64,000 nucleotides of DNA from positions 41,264 to 105,263 of the forward strand of contig JACZJC010000080.1 in the NCBI GenBank assembly GCA_014860745.1, given 5' to 3'. The translations under genes and the position numbers were made by a program. The notes under the pieces were generated by a model. The model worked only from the letters and a program-made list of their open reading frames with translations. It searched no databases and had not been told where the DNA came from. Positions within the stretch are counted from its first letter, which is position 1. Each line of letters opens with the position of its first letter. This DNA comes from Anaerolineales bacterium. Lineage in GTDB: Bacteria; Chloroflexota; Anaerolineae; Anaerolineales; Villigracilaceae. Shown in pieces: positions 6,496 to 14,959 of this stretch.

Positions 6496-9195
6496 CTACA
6501 ATAAATCCAACTCGCGGGCACGTGCCACCGCTTCGGTACGCCTTTGGACCTGTAGTTTGCCAAAGATAAGTCGATTGTGCCCTTTTACAGTATTCAAGGC
6601 GAGAAAAAGCAGCTTGCTAATTTCGCGATTCGAGAGTCCCTGGGCAATTAGCTTCAGCACTTCCAGCTCGCGTTGGCTTAATGGCTCAATAAGGGGCTGT
6701 CCAGATGATGTAGATGGCAGAGAAGATTTGTCTTCACTTTTCTGCTTCCCTGCTTCAAATACAGCCAGCAGCTTACCGATATAGCCCGGCTTGATCCCAC
6801 GAGTAGCAGCCTCGGACAATAGTTGAGCCATCAGGGACCCTTCGTCGACAAAGATACGGATGAAGCCACCCGACTCTGCCAACTCAAGCGCGTCACCAAG
6901 CAGCTGCATGGCCTTGTCTTTTTCCTTATTCGCATGGTGAGCGATCGATTGTAGAATCGTCACCTTGAGCCGTTCATCCTGCCATCCCTTTGCATCCACC
7001 TGCTGACGCAATGGCTCCAGCACCGACAGTGCTGCGGACGGGTCTCCCTGGGCCAGGTGTACGCGGGCCCGGCTGATGGGAAGTTTGTGTTTTTGGGCCA
7101 GATGAGATGCAGCTGGCAGATCGCCCTGGCGCAGCAAGGTCAACACTTGGGCAGCAACAACATCAGGCATCCGAAACGCGAAGTTATGCTGGCGCACGAA
7201 CTCTTCGGCTTCACTTAAAACAGCAACCGCGCCGGACACATCACCTTGGGCGAGCCTCATGCGGGCAACAAACACCCCGTACGCAGCAAAGGTATCAACG
7301 ATTAACTGCTGTGCCAGTTGGGCGCTCTGTTGTCCGTACTGTGCAGCGGCCTCCAGGTCATTCCATTCGTAGGTTATACGAGCCAGCCCAAGATATGCTT
7401 CACAGACCATCCGCTGCGGTGGATCGCCGGCCAGTTGCAGGCTGCGCCGGTAGCTCTCTGCCGCTAGATTCAACTGGTTATTGGCTTCCTGTATCTGGCC
7501 CAAATTGATCGTAGCTGCCAGGGTGTAGATGGATTTCCCGAAAGACTCACCGATAGATATGACTTCTGCATAAGCCTGGCTGGCCGCAGCGCGATCTCCC
7601 TGAAGCTGATAGGCATATCCTAATGTCCAAGTAGTGGCAGTGCGGACAGGAAGATTGTTGGGGTGCAGATACTTTAGGGCGCGGCGAGACTGGGCAATGA
7701 TGGTTTCTGCATCGTGTTGAATAACAGCCAATGTAGCCCTCATGGAAGCAATACGTCCTATAAGGTCTTGAGACTTTTCGTCTGGTTCGGTGCTTTGCAG
7801 GGCGGCAGCTAAAGCTGCCTCAGCAGCTTGTAATTTCTGTTCGACGGCTGTATTTTTGCCGGAAAAAAGCAGCGTCGAGGCATACATCACCCACAACGGA
7901 GGTTTAGCGTCCAATACCGTTTTTGGCAGCGACTCCAGCCAGTTCATCACAGGGACTGATGCCCCGCGAAAGGTTAGGGGGATCCCTTTACCTTCAATGA
8001 GGCGCTCGGCGCGCTCAATATCATTACCAGTTGCAGCATGATGAAACGCTTCAAGTTCAAGGCCATTGTCTTCATACCACTGGCTGGCACGGATATGCAA
8101 TTCGGACACACCCCCTGCCGCACCGCCAGTTGAGGCGCTGCTTTGGTGCAATCGCTGACGCAGTAAATCCGCAAAGAGATGGTGATAACGGTACCACTGC
8201 CGCTCGTTGTCTAGGGGCACGATGAACAGGTTGGCTTGTCCGATATACTCGAGAGTTTCCTGCGCGGAAGAGGATGGGTTGAGCAATACGGCATCACACA
8301 GAGGACCGCACATTCGGTCGAGTATGGATGTCTGCAACAGGAACTTCTGGATGTTTTCGGGCTGCTGGTGCAGGACTTCTTCCACCAGATAGTCCAGCAC
8401 GAAATGATGTGTACCCGTAAATGATTTGATAAAGTTGGTGGTGTCATGATGTCCCTGCATTGAAATTGCAGCAAGTTGCAGACCAGCAATCCATCCTTCG
8501 GTGCGGGCTTCCAGCGCGGCGATGTCTTCCGCTGAAAGGTTTAGTCCCATTATTTGATTGATAAATTCAGCGGCTTCGGAGGAAGTGAAACGCAAATCCG
8601 CAACGCGCAATTCGGTCAATTGGTCGCGAGAACGTAATCGAGCCAGGGGTAGTTGTGGGTCCTCGCGAGTGGTGATGACCAGGTGCATCTGTGGCGGCAG
8701 ATGTCTGAGCAGAAAAGTGAGGGCATTGTCAATCGGTTTGGCATCAATAAGGTGGTAGTCGTCAAGAACGAGGATGAAATTGTCTAGGATGGTGGTGATC
8801 TCATTGAGCAGGGTTGTCAGAATCGATTCGGTTGGCGGTGGCTGAGGGGATTGAAGCATACCCAATACCCCATTCCCAATATTCGGCGAAATTGTCTGCA
8901 AAGCAGTGACGAGATAAGTCAGAAAGCGTGCAGGGTCATTATCATCTTCATCCAGCGATAACCAGGCGACCCTCACCCCTAGCCCCTCTCCCACTGGGAG
9001 AGGGGCTAGGGTGAGGGCGGCGACCCATTCGCTGACCAGCGTGGTTTTCCCAAAGCCGGCTGGGGCAGAAATAATGGTAAGTTTGCGGCTGGAGGAGAGA
9101 CTATTGTTCAACCGTTCAAATAAGCGATGACGCGAGACAACTTTAGCTCGAGGTGAAGGGATATAAAGTTTGGTGGCTAAAATTGGTGTAGACAT
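6496..9195 (-). CDS. MalT-like LuxR-family ATP-dependent transcriptional regulator (first copy)
   Basis: A large 899-residue STAND-type activator. A P-loop (APAGFGKTT, residues 44-52) and Walker B (FILVLDDYHLID, about residue 140) form an NTPase. TPR-like helical repeats fill roughly residues 350-800, and a C-terminal LuxR helix-turn-helix starts at LSQRELEVLKLIAQG. Such proteins bind ATP and an inducer, oligomerise and activate transcription. Residues 61-75 (LTLAPLPVGEGLGVR) come from a palindromic DNA repeat inserted in frame. I chose the ATG at 9195, not 9213, because the paralogue at 14960-17713 starts at the same residue and because TATAAT sits 7 bases upstream, which suggests a leaderless mRNA. 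Confidence 0.93.
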   Translation of the reverse strand: MSTPILATKLYIPSPRAKVVSRHRLFERLNNSLSSSRKLTIISAPAGFGKTTLVSEWVAALTLAPLPVGEGLGVRVAWLSLDEDDNDPARFLTYLVTALQTISPNIGNGVLGMLQSPQPPPTESILTTLLNEITTILDNFILVLDDYHLIDAKPIDNALTFLLRHLPPQMHLVITTREDPQLPLARLRSRDQLTELRVADLRFTSSEAAEFINQIMGLNLSAEDIAALEARTEGWIAGLQLAAISMQGHHDTTNFIKSFTGTHHFVLDYLVEEVLHQQPENIQKFLLQTSILDRMCGPLCDAVLLNPSSSAQETLEYIGQANLFIVPLDNERQWYRYHHLFADLLRQRLHQSSASTGGAAGGVSELHIRASQWYEDNGLELEAFHHAATGNDIERAERLIEGKGIPLTFRGASVPVMNWLESLPKTVLDAKPPLWVMYASTLLFSGKNTAVEQKLQAAEAALAAALQSTEPDEKSQDLIGRIASMRATLAVIQHDAETIIAQSRRALKYLHPNNLPVRTATTWTLGYAYQLQGDRAAASQAYAEVISIGESFGKSIYTLAATINLGQIQEANNQLNLAAESYRRSLQLAGDPPQRMVCEAYLGLARITYEWNDLEAAAQYGQQSAQLAQQLIVDTFAAYGVFVARMRLAQGDVSGAVAVLSEAEEFVRQHNFAFRMPDVVAAQVLTLLRQGDLPAASHLAQKHKLPISRARVHLAQGDPSAALSVLEPLRQQVDAKGWQDERLKVTILQSIAHHANKEKDKAMQLLGDALELAESGGFIRIFVDEGSLMAQLLSEAATRGIKPGYIGKLLAVFEAGKQKSEDKSSLPSTSSGQPLIEPLSQRELEVLKLIAQGLSNREISKLLFLALNTVKGHNRLIFGKLQVQRRTEAVARARELDLL
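8965..9026. repeat. 54-bp palindromic repeat inserted in frame in the regulator gene
   Basis: Arms 8970-8992 and 8996-9017 pair around a 3-base loop (23 against 22 bases, one bulge). The 8-bp sequence GGCGACCC occurs on both sides (8965-8972 and 9019-9026), 54 bp apart. The unit therefore adds 18 codons without a frame change. The same element sits at the matching place in 14960-17713, and a shorter relative lies at 35707-35737. Confidence 0.85.
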
Positions 9196-9201
9196 AAATC
9201 C

Positions 9202-9207
9202 ATTATA
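9202..9207 (-). promoter_or_regulatory. -10 box of a leaderless promoter for the first MalT-like regulator
   Basis: TATAAT is followed by six bases and then ATG at 9195. With usual spacing the transcript would begin at or next to the A of the start codon. No Shine-Dalgarno is present. The identical arrangement precedes the paralogue at 17713. Confidence 0.55.
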
Positions 9208-9330
9208 GTGCATACCCTCTAGTTACTTCAGTCTTGAGAGATTTGGCATTTTGCACCGCTGTGTAAGCAGGAAAAAACGCCAGAATCAATTGAGTGGACA
9301 ACATAATAAATAGTTTTTGAGAACTCTTTG

Positions 9331-9840
9331 TTATGCATATACTCGCAGCAACCAATTGACCAACAATCCGAACAGATAAAGACCGATGCCAAATACAGCA
9401 TGATTCATCAAACTGCGAAGCCTGGCCTGCATAGGATTCGCAGTTTTTGATGCGGCAAAACCGAGCCCAAATAAAGGCTGCATGATGAAGAATGGCGCAG
9501 AGACTGTGATTATTCCAAAGATAAGTGCGGGAATTACCCTTGGAGTTTGAATCCAGTTGTTACCTACGAATGCCAGAAATATCCCTGCAAATACAGTGCC
9601 AGTAAGGTAGTGGGTGAGCCATCCCACGATGCATTCTGTGCTCTTTTGAGGAGCAGAGTTGATATTAGAATGTTTAATGATACCTTCTGGTATATATAGA
9701 ATCCAGCGCCCGACCAGACACATGTTGGATGGGGTTATTTTGAAGGCATATTTGAGAAACAGTGCCCAAAGATCAAAAGTAAGAGTTGCGCCAATCCCGA
9801 TAAAGACGGGAACAAGGAAGTAGAGAATTGAATGATTCAT
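9331..9840 (-). CDS. Four-helix membrane protein, DUF2938-like
   Basis: The 169-residue protein has hydrophobic segments at about residues 6-26, 72-94, 104-124 and 145-165. The motif-like stretches VGRWILYIPEG and VGWLTHYLTGTVFAG resemble the DUF2938 family. It is the last gene of a run starting at 13323, and its ATG overlaps the stop of the CPBP protease gene by four bases, so translation is coupled. No enzymatic motif. Function unknown. Confidence 0.75.
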   Translation of the reverse strand: MNHSILYFLVPVFIGIGATLTFDLWALFLKYAFKITPSNMCLVGRWILYIPEGIIKHSNINSAPQKSTECIVGWLTHYLTGTVFAGIFLAFVGNNWIQTPRVIPALIFGIITVSAPFFIMQPLFGLGFAASKTANPMQARLRSLMNHAVFGIGLYLFGLLVNWLLRVYA

Positions 9841-10676
9841 GCGTCACCTTTTAGTGTCTCCGGCTTTCTCATGTAGAACATGAGCAGCGTAATCACAACA
9901 ATAATTAATCCGGGCAGGCTGGCTTCGAGACCGAACTGGCCACCTGTTAACCATACTGGCGCATCTCCAAAACCAGGTATTAATAAACCTGATTGTTCTG
10001 TGCCGCTCACGCCAAAGCCAAGGATGCCGCCTTGTACCCAATTCGCCATCCAATGCAGTCCAAGTGGCATCGCCAGGCTTTTGGTCTGGATAAATGCCAG
10101 ACCGAACAGGATCGACGCGAGAAAAATGTTGATGCTTGCCATTGCTTTGACACTGCCAGTCATGCCCGGATTGTTCAAGTGCGTCAGTAGAAAATAGGCG
10201 GCTATGATCAATTGGGCTGGCCACTGACCCAGACCGGCGATGAGACGTTGAAAGACAAACCCTCGGAACAATAGTTCCTCTGCGATTGCAACTCCTGCAA
10301 AAAGCAATAAACTCGGCAAGAGGATCGAAAAGCCTTCGGGATTCCATTGCCAGTGAACCCAGCCGAACATTCCCAAAATCAGTGCAGGGACCAACATGAG
10401 TGTGGAACCGATCAAGCCGCCTAAGCATAGTTCTTTGAGCCAACGCCAATTAAACGTTCCAAACAGCTCAGTCAGCGGTCTCCGTCGCAGCAATTGACCC
10501 GTTAATGAGGCGATCGTCACGATCATGGCTTGCACGCCAATGGAGACTTCCACATTGTTTTGCTGTGCAGTGATCATCGTTGGTACAAGGAATGCAGCGA
10601 GCACCAGAAAAAATATCAGGATCCACCAGCCGTTGCGAAGCTGTCGTTCAGAATTCAGAAATGGGTTGATCTTCAT
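9837..10676 (-). CDS. CPBP-family intramembrane glutamic endopeptidase
   Basis: A 279-residue polytopic protein with the three CPBP/Abi signatures: EELLFRG (catalytic Glu pair and Arg, about residue 140), FLLTHLNNP (His) and LHWMANW (His/Asn). These are the active-site residues of Rce1-like CAAX proteases. In bacteria such proteins process membrane or prenylated peptides or give self-immunity to bacteriocins; nothing here shows a substrate. It overlaps neighbours on both sides by four bases, so it belongs to an operon with the 95-residue protein and the DUF2938-like gene. Confidence 0.9.
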   Translation of the reverse strand: MKINPFLNSERQLRNGWWILIFFLVLAAFLVPTMITAQQNNVEVSIGVQAMIVTIASLTGQLLRRRPLTELFGTFNWRWLKELCLGGLIGSTLMLVPALILGMFGWVHWQWNPEGFSILLPSLLLFAGVAIAEELLFRGFVFQRLIAGLGQWPAQLIIAAYFLLTHLNNPGMTGSVKAMASINIFLASILFGLAFIQTKSLAMPLGLHWMANWVQGGILGFGVSGTEQSGLLIPGFGDAPVWLTGGQFGLEASLPGLIIVVITLLMFYMRKPETLKGDA

Positions 10677-10960
10677 AGGTCACCTTTAACTTGGTCTGGA
10701 TTTGTCTTGGCTGCAGGATCGGAATCAATGGGATTCATCGAGAGCAATGGCATTCCCAAGTCGCGTATCTTCTTCAAGATACCATGCATTGCGGACTGAT
10801 CGATCACAGGTCCACTCAGGAGCGTATTGCCATCCTCTTCCAAAATGACGGTCAATCCTTCAAACCAACCCATCCACTGGGTGCCCAAATGCCCTTTGAT
10901 CCTGAATTGATAGACCATCTGTTGATGCGCATCGGGATTTGCTTGTTGTTCATCTGTCAT
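10673..10960 (-). CDS. Unknown 95-residue protein, paralogue of 5990-6262
   Basis: The core MVYQFRIKGHLGTQWMGW and the following helix ILKKIRDLGMPLLS match the product of 5990-6262. A polar Gln/Asn-rich N-terminus and Lys/Asp-rich tail flank it. The ATG at 10960 shares a base with the stop of the upstream dehydrogenase (TAATG), so translation is coupled to it. No cysteine, signal or catalytic motif is visible. The shared gene neighbourhood (dehydrogenase, MalT-like regulator) suggests it belongs to that module, but its activity is unknown. Confidence 0.82.
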   Translation of the reverse strand: MTDEQQANPDAHQQMVYQFRIKGHLGTQWMGWFEGLTVILEEDGNTLLSGPVIDQSAMHGILKKIRDLGMPLLSMNPIDSDPAAKTNPDQVKGDL

Positions 10961-11877
10961 TATTTTGCCCCCACGGAGATGACGACATTCCCTTTTTTGT
11001 GCCCTGCATCGACATAGCGGTGCGCCTCGACCATATCTTCCAGCGGATAGCTTCGGTCGATGAATGCTTTGATCTTGCCTGCCTCGACCAGCTCTTTGAT
11101 GGAAATCAAGTTGTCCATGCTTTCCTTGGTGCTGAGCTTAGCCATTGACACATAGGTTCCGTTCGGCTTGAGAACTTTCGAATATTGTGATTTTGGGAAT
11201 TTTGCAAGCGTATCAAAGATGACATCATATCGTTCTTCTCTGGATGAAAAATCATCTTTTGTATAGTCGATGACATGATCGGCACCCAGTGATTTCACCA
11301 GCTCCAGATTCGATGTGCTGCATACCCCGGTCACTTCCGCGCCGAAATATTTTGCCAACTGAATGGCATACGTCCCGACGCTTCCCGATGCGCCGTAGAT
11401 CATGACTTTTTGTCCACGTTGGATATTTCCCTTTCGGAGCAGGCGCAGGGCTGTGGTCGCGCCGATGGGCATAGCGGCAGCTTCTGCATACGTCACGTTG
11501 TTTGGCTTGGTCACCATCATCGCCTTCTCGGGCAGACATTTATATTCAGCATAGCCGCCGAAATTTTCCGTGAGGGTGGAGGCGAAGACTTGGTCACCGA
11601 CCTTGAAGCGGGTTACGTCTTTGCCGACTGCTTCCACTACACCCGCAAGTTCAGAACCGAAGATCGGTTGTCTGGGCTTTGTGATGCCCAGCGCAAGGCG
11701 GGCGGGGATCCATACTGCGGCAGGGACGGTAAAACTTCGCATTCGAAAATCTGCGACGGTGACGGTGGTTGCGTGGACTTTAATCAAGATTTCATTGGCT
11801 TTTGGTGTCGGTTTTTGGACCTCTTCGAGTTGAAGAACTTCGGGACCACCATATTGGCTTGCTACGATTGCTTTCAT
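10960..11877 (-). CDS. NADPH:quinone-oxidoreductase-like medium-chain dehydrogenase (second copy)
   Basis: This 305-residue MDR enzyme starts [20 protein letters not shown], has a GroES-like N-terminal half, and carries the Rossmann motif [15 protein letters not shown]. Zinc ligands are absent. The frame stays open upstream to 11922, but AAGGAG sits properly before ATG 11877, so I use that start. It resembles 4339-5322 throughout. It is followed at once by the 95-residue unknown gene and lies third in the run from 13323. It probably reduces a quinone, enone or aldehyde; substrate unknown. Confidence 0.9.
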   Translation of the reverse strand: MKAIVASQYGGPEVLQLEEVQKPTPKANEILIKVHATTVTVADFRMRSFTVPAAVWIPARLALGITKPRQPIFGSELAGVVEAVGKDVTRFKVGDQVFASTLTENFGGYAEYKCLPEKAMMVTKPNNVTYAEAAAMPIGATTALRLLRKGNIQRGQKVMIYGASGSVGTYAIQLAKYFGAEVTGVCSTSNLELVKSLGADHVIDYTKDDFSSREERYDVIFDTLAKFPKSQYSKVLKPNGTYVSMAKLSTKESMDNLISIKELVEAGKIKAFIDRSYPLEDMVEAHRYVDAGHKKGNVVISVGAK

Positions 11878-11925
11878 TTTAGACTCCTTGTTTTTGAAAT
11901 TATTAAGTGAACTTGATATCAATAT

Positions 11926-12615
11926 CTAAAGATGTACTGTGCGGGTTGGCTTGATCGAACTCTTGCGGATGCTCCATTCAGCCACGGCAAGATTGATCAC
12001 CCAAGCTGCGCCATTCAACAACGCGTTTTGAAATTCATTGGGTGTGCCAAAGATCATTGCACCGACCATGCCCGTGAATACCTGCGTACCTGCACCAAGA
12101 CCGATCGCGTAAGCGCGTGTCATCCAAGCCAGGTGCTGATCAACATCCTTCCGCAGGATGGCGAGGAATCCCAAGATGATCGAGAGAACCATGCCAGTTC
12201 CGAACAGGAGCCGAAAGGCATATAGCAGGTTGCTTGCGCCTTCCTGACGGGGATAGAACAAGGTCATCCAAACCGCTGAAAGCCCAACGAGAAGTCCAAC
12301 TGGAACCAGAAACCTGCCAACCCAACGATGCCATTTACTTCCACGCTGCCAAAGGCGACCCACGAACTGGAGCGCGCCAAGCAGGACATAGACCGCAGAT
12401 GCAATAATGTGAATAACCACAGGCGAAGGAGAGGCAAAGAAGCGCGCGTTGTCTGGTGTGATCTCAGCCCCGCTTGCCAATTCGTTCAAGCGTAACGCGC
12501 CAAAGATCAAGGGAATGATGCTGAGGAAGATCAGCCCGACGGGCACCCACCACGATGTTTGAATTTTTCTTGCAGGTGATTTGATTTGACTTGTATTTTG
12601 AATGATCGCTTTCAT
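11926..12615 (-). CDS. DUF2306-like membrane protein
   Basis: The 229-residue protein has about six hydrophobic segments. The central pattern (HIIASAVYVLLGALQFVGR, then WHRWVGR, then an HLAWMTRAYAIGLGAGTQV stretch) is that of DUF2306 proteins, in which conserved His and Arg face the membrane. I recall these as uncharacterised and possibly heme or quinone related. It lies between the 225-residue membrane protein and the dehydrogenase in one direction with short gaps, so it is probably co-transcribed. Confidence 0.82.
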   Translation of the reverse strand: MKAIIQNTSQIKSPARKIQTSWWVPVGLIFLSIIPLIFGALRLNELASGAEITPDNARFFASPSPVVIHIIASAVYVLLGALQFVGRLWQRGSKWHRWVGRFLVPVGLLVGLSAVWMTLFYPRQEGASNLLYAFRLLFGTGMVLSIILGFLAILRKDVDQHLAWMTRAYAIGLGAGTQVFTGMVGAMIFGTPNEFQNALLNGAAWVINLAVAEWSIRKSSIKPTRTVHL

Positions 12616-12645
12616 CTTAAACTCCTTGGAAAGATTTGTTGGTTC

Positions 12646-13323
12646 TCAAGCTGCTTTGCTCGGTTCTTGTGAAACGATTCCCTGAGCAAGCACGGATTCT
12701 GACTTTTTCTTCCGTCGTTCGGAAAAGAGGGCGTATCCCAGCCAGACCATAGCGGTCCCAATCGGTATCGATGTCAACTGGACGAGTTGATAAGGAAGCA
12801 GCGTAAACATGGTGCCCGCCAAAGGACCTGATACCGCAAACAGGGCAGCCGCCCAGCGCGGCAGGATGCGAGCGCGGAACATAGCCAAGCCAAATAGCAG
12901 AGAGCCGAGGACATACAGTATTGATGCGAGGGAATAGATTGTTGTGAGGCTGCCAAGGTCCGTTGGGCTACCAACCCCACTTGACAACTGCAATGCGCTC
13001 GCTACAAACGTTGGCGCTACGGTCGTCAACAGCGGTAGGATTGTGGGTTCGATGAATGAAATGCACATCTGAACTGCATAATAGGTGGTTAGCAGAAAAT
13101 AGCCAGCCAAACCCTGCCAACCGGTTTCTTCCACCTGTCTGGCGTAGAGCCCGGTAATACCGAGCAGACCAAAGATCGATATGGAGGTCTTGAGGGAAGT
13201 GATAATGATGAATGTGCTGGTATTGATAGATGGATGGGTCGGCTGAACAGCAGTAAAAATAATCCCTGCCACCATGGCAGATAAGCCTGCCCAACGGATG
13301 AGTTTCGGGGTGGTCACTTTCAT
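12646..13323 (-). CDS. Polytopic membrane protein, tandem paralogue of 13561-14292
   Basis: The 225-residue product starts MKVTTPKLIRWAGLSAMVAG after an AAAAGGAG site. The open frame extends upstream to 13413, but that part matches a duplicated non-coding segment and is not coding. Six hydrophobic helices are predicted. It shares GLYARQVE, LFG(L/I)A(M/T)FRAR(I/V)LPRWA and MVWLGYALFSERR with the neighbour at 13561-14292, so the two arose by tandem duplication. It heads the run of genes down to 9331 and is preceded by an array of GGGGA boxes. Function unknown. Confidence 0.85.
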   Translation of the reverse strand: MKVTTPKLIRWAGLSAMVAGIIFTAVQPTHPSINTSTFIIITSLKTSISIFGLLGITGLYARQVEETGWQGLAGYFLLTTYYAVQMCISFIEPTILPLLTTVAPTFVASALQLSSGVGSPTDLGSLTTIYSLASILYVLGSLLFGLAMFRARILPRWAAALFAVSGPLAGTMFTLLPYQLVQLTSIPIGTAMVWLGYALFSERRKKKSESVLAQGIVSQEPSKAA

Positions 13324-13452
13324 TTTGCTCTCCTTTTGAACCAGTAAGATAAGTGTCTGAGATTGACACCCGGCATTGCTGCCTGTTTGAGTTCGATTGA
13401 TGACAATATACAAATCAATGTGGGGGGATGTCTTCCCCAGATGTGGGGATTT
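13324..13452. repeat. Duplicated upstream segment, copy A (copy B at 14759-14890)
   Basis: About 120 bases preceding the gene at 13323 match those preceding the gene at 14758, roughly nine bases in ten. Shared landmarks are the AAGGAG site, GATAAGTG, TTGACACCCGGC, GACAATATACAAAT and the GGGGA boxes. The matching promoter-operator implies common control of two transcription units. Confidence 0.85.
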
Positions 13453-13463
13453 CGGGTGGGGAT
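13418..13463. promoter_or_regulatory. Array of GGGGA boxes upstream of the 13323-9331 gene run
   Basis: Four copies lie within 46 bases: TGGGGGGATG, inverted CTTCCCCA, TGTGGGGATT and GGTGGGGATT. The array is about 100 bases upstream of the first ATG. E. coli MalT binds boxes built around GGGGA, and MalT-like proteins are encoded on both sides of this cluster, so I infer an activator site. A TATATTGTC stretch nearer the gene may hold the -10. Confidence 0.5.
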
Positions 13464-13504
13464 TTATGGAGGACGGGAACGATCGATTAAGTGGAAATTA
13501 AGTA

Positions 13505-13543
13505 CACAAGGGACAAGCAATCCTACGGCGCTTGTCCCTTGTG
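13505..13543 (-). terminator. Terminator-like hairpin after 13561-14292
   Basis: A perfect 14-bp stem (13505-13518 with 13530-13543) and an 11-base loop follow the stop codon by 17 bases. The T-run is weak. It isolates the upper unit from the operator of the lower one. Confidence 0.6.
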
Positions 13544-13560
13544 CAAAGTCTCTCGCGAAT

Positions 13561-14292
13561 TTACTTGGCTTCGGTTTGGCTAAGCTGCGAGCTTACCATG
13601 CCCGGCACGACTTCCGATGATCTCTCGCGGCGTTCAGAAAAGAGCGCGTATCCCAGCCAAACCATCGCCAGCCCAACGGGTATCATGGCGATCTTCGCCT
13701 GGTATTCGTGCGGAAACATTCCGCCGATGGGGATCAACACGGCTGCGAGTGTGAGCAAACCACCTGCCCAGCGCGGCAGGACTCGGGCGCGGAATGTAGC
13801 AATGCCAAACAGCAAGGCTCCCAGGATATACATGGGTCCGGAGATATTCCACAGCATTGGCAGGACTCCAAGGTCAACCGTGCTGGGGACTCCAGTAAGC
13901 ATCCCAAGAAGGCTTTCTACAAAGGCAGGTGACTCGGCTGCCAGATGTGGCAGGATAAATGCTTCGACGAATGAAAAGCCTGTTATGAGCAAAAACCAGA
14001 CGCTAAGCAGGAGGAAGCCAGTCAGACCCAGCCAACCGGACTTTTCCACTTGCCGGGCATACAACCCTGCCATGCCGAACAGTCCGAAAAAGCCCAGGAC
14101 AGTCGCAACAATGTGGACGTTTACCCAAGTGGTGGTGGTAACCGATGAAGGGACATTCTCTGGGTGGAACATTCCAATAATGATGAAACACAGCCCTGCT
14201 AACATTGCAGATAAACCTGCCAGCCGCATGAGAGTGGCTGCGTTCATAATTGCTTTGCTTTCTTTGATCGAATTCTTTCCATTGGCGTTCAT
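13561..14292 (-). CDS. Polytopic membrane protein, tandem paralogue of 12646-13323
   Basis: A 243-residue protein with a short polar N-terminus (MNANGKNSIKESKAIM) and about six helices. The conserved blocks RLAGLSAMLAG, GLYARQVEKSG, LPRWAGGL and MVWLGYALFSERR match the neighbour. AAAAGGAG lies 7 bases before ATG 14292, and a second Met 15 codons in is also possible. It follows the 138-residue membrane protein by 49 bases, so both belong to the unit under the second GGGGA array. Function unknown. Confidence 0.83.
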   Translation of the reverse strand: MNANGKNSIKESKAIMNAATLMRLAGLSAMLAGLCFIIIGMFHPENVPSSVTTTTWVNVHIVATVLGFFGLFGMAGLYARQVEKSGWLGLTGFLLLSVWFLLITGFSFVEAFILPHLAAESPAFVESLLGMLTGVPSTVDLGVLPMLWNISGPMYILGALLFGIATFRARVLPRWAGGLLTLAAVLIPIGGMFPHEYQAKIAMIPVGLAMVWLGYALFSERRERSSEVVPGMVSSQLSQTEAK

Positions 14293-14341
14293 TTGTTTTC
14301 TCCTTTTGAATTCAAAAAATAGGGTTCGAATTTCGGGATAT

Positions 14342-14758
14342 CTACTTCTTCCACGGATCGCCGGGCGCTTTCACATACTGATTGAAGACATAGCCCCAAG
14401 GGATTGCGAGTGGAACCAGAACAATACCCACGAGGTTGTTGATCAATACCTCTTGAACGTCCGGAGCTAACTGCCCGGCAGACCATTGGGGGAGCGCGAA
14501 CGCCAGAACCCAGATAGCCTTCCACAGAAACTCGAAGAACAGCAGTGGCAGCATCTTGAGTGGGCGATGAATTCCTACCCCTGCCAGGAGCGCCAGCCCA
14601 GCGAGTACACTGAGCACAACGCTGCCCATGGTCGACAAATTTGCAGGAGGGTTGAAAATCGCGGGCAATTTATAGATTGCCAACCCAGTAGCCATAAACG
14701 CATACATCGCTCGCAGCATGTAGAGCCTTAATATCGATACTTCGGACTTGCTATTCAT
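14342..14758 (-). CDS. Four-helix membrane protein of unknown function
   Basis: The 138-residue product starts MNSKSEVSILRLYMLRAMYA after AAGGAG. The frame continues upstream to 14878, but that part is the duplicated regulatory segment. Hydrophobic segments lie at about residues 14-34, 45-62, 66-86 and 105-125. The tail YVKAPGDPWKK is polar. I recognise no family with certainty. It is the first gene of the unit following the second MalT-like regulator. Confidence 0.75.
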   Translation of the reverse strand: MNSKSEVSILRLYMLRAMYAFMATGLAIYKLPAIFNPPANLSTMGSVVLSVLAGLALLAGVGIHRPLKMLPLLFFEFLWKAIWVLAFALPQWSAGQLAPDVQEVLINNLVGIVLVPLAIPWGYVFNQYVKAPGDPWKK

Positions 14759-14890
14759 ATATTTGTCTCCTTTTTGAACCAATAAGATAAGTGCCTGAGG
14801 TTGACACCCGGCGTCGCCGCCTGTTTGGGTTCGGTTGAAGACAATATACAAATGGATGTGGGGAGATGTCTTCCCCATATGTGGGGATTG
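14759..14890. repeat. Duplicated upstream segment, copy B (copy A at 13324-13452)
   Basis: This is the second copy of the roughly 120-bp promoter-operator block. Its position before a different gene shows that the control region, not only the coding sequence, was duplicated. Confidence 0.85.
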
Positions 14891-14902
14891 GATGTGGGGA
14901 GA
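14856..14902. promoter_or_regulatory. Array of GGGGA boxes upstream of the 14758-13561 unit
   Basis: Four boxes occur: GTGGGGAGAT, inverted CTTCCCCA, GTGGGGATT and GTGGGGAGAA. Spacing and order match the array at 13418-13463. The last boxes differ in sequence outside GGGGA, so the core is what is kept. Confidence 0.5.
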
Positions 14903-14910
14903 ATCGAAAA

Positions 14911-14940
14911 ACCCCGCCAGAAAAATGTGGCGGGTTTTTT
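14911..14940 (-). terminator. Intrinsic terminator after the second MalT-like regulator
   Basis: A GC-rich stem (14911-14919 with 14928-14936) is flanked by A and T runs on both sides, so it can act in either direction. It follows the regulator stop by 19 bases. Confidence 0.85.
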
Positions 14941-14959
14941 AGATTCGTGCATTTCAGGC

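Noticed and set aside
13324..13413. N-terminal extension of the 225-residue membrane protein (MYIVINRTQTGSNAG)
   Set aside because: The same peptide arises upstream of a different gene through the duplicated promoter block, and a proper ribosome site fixes the later ATG.
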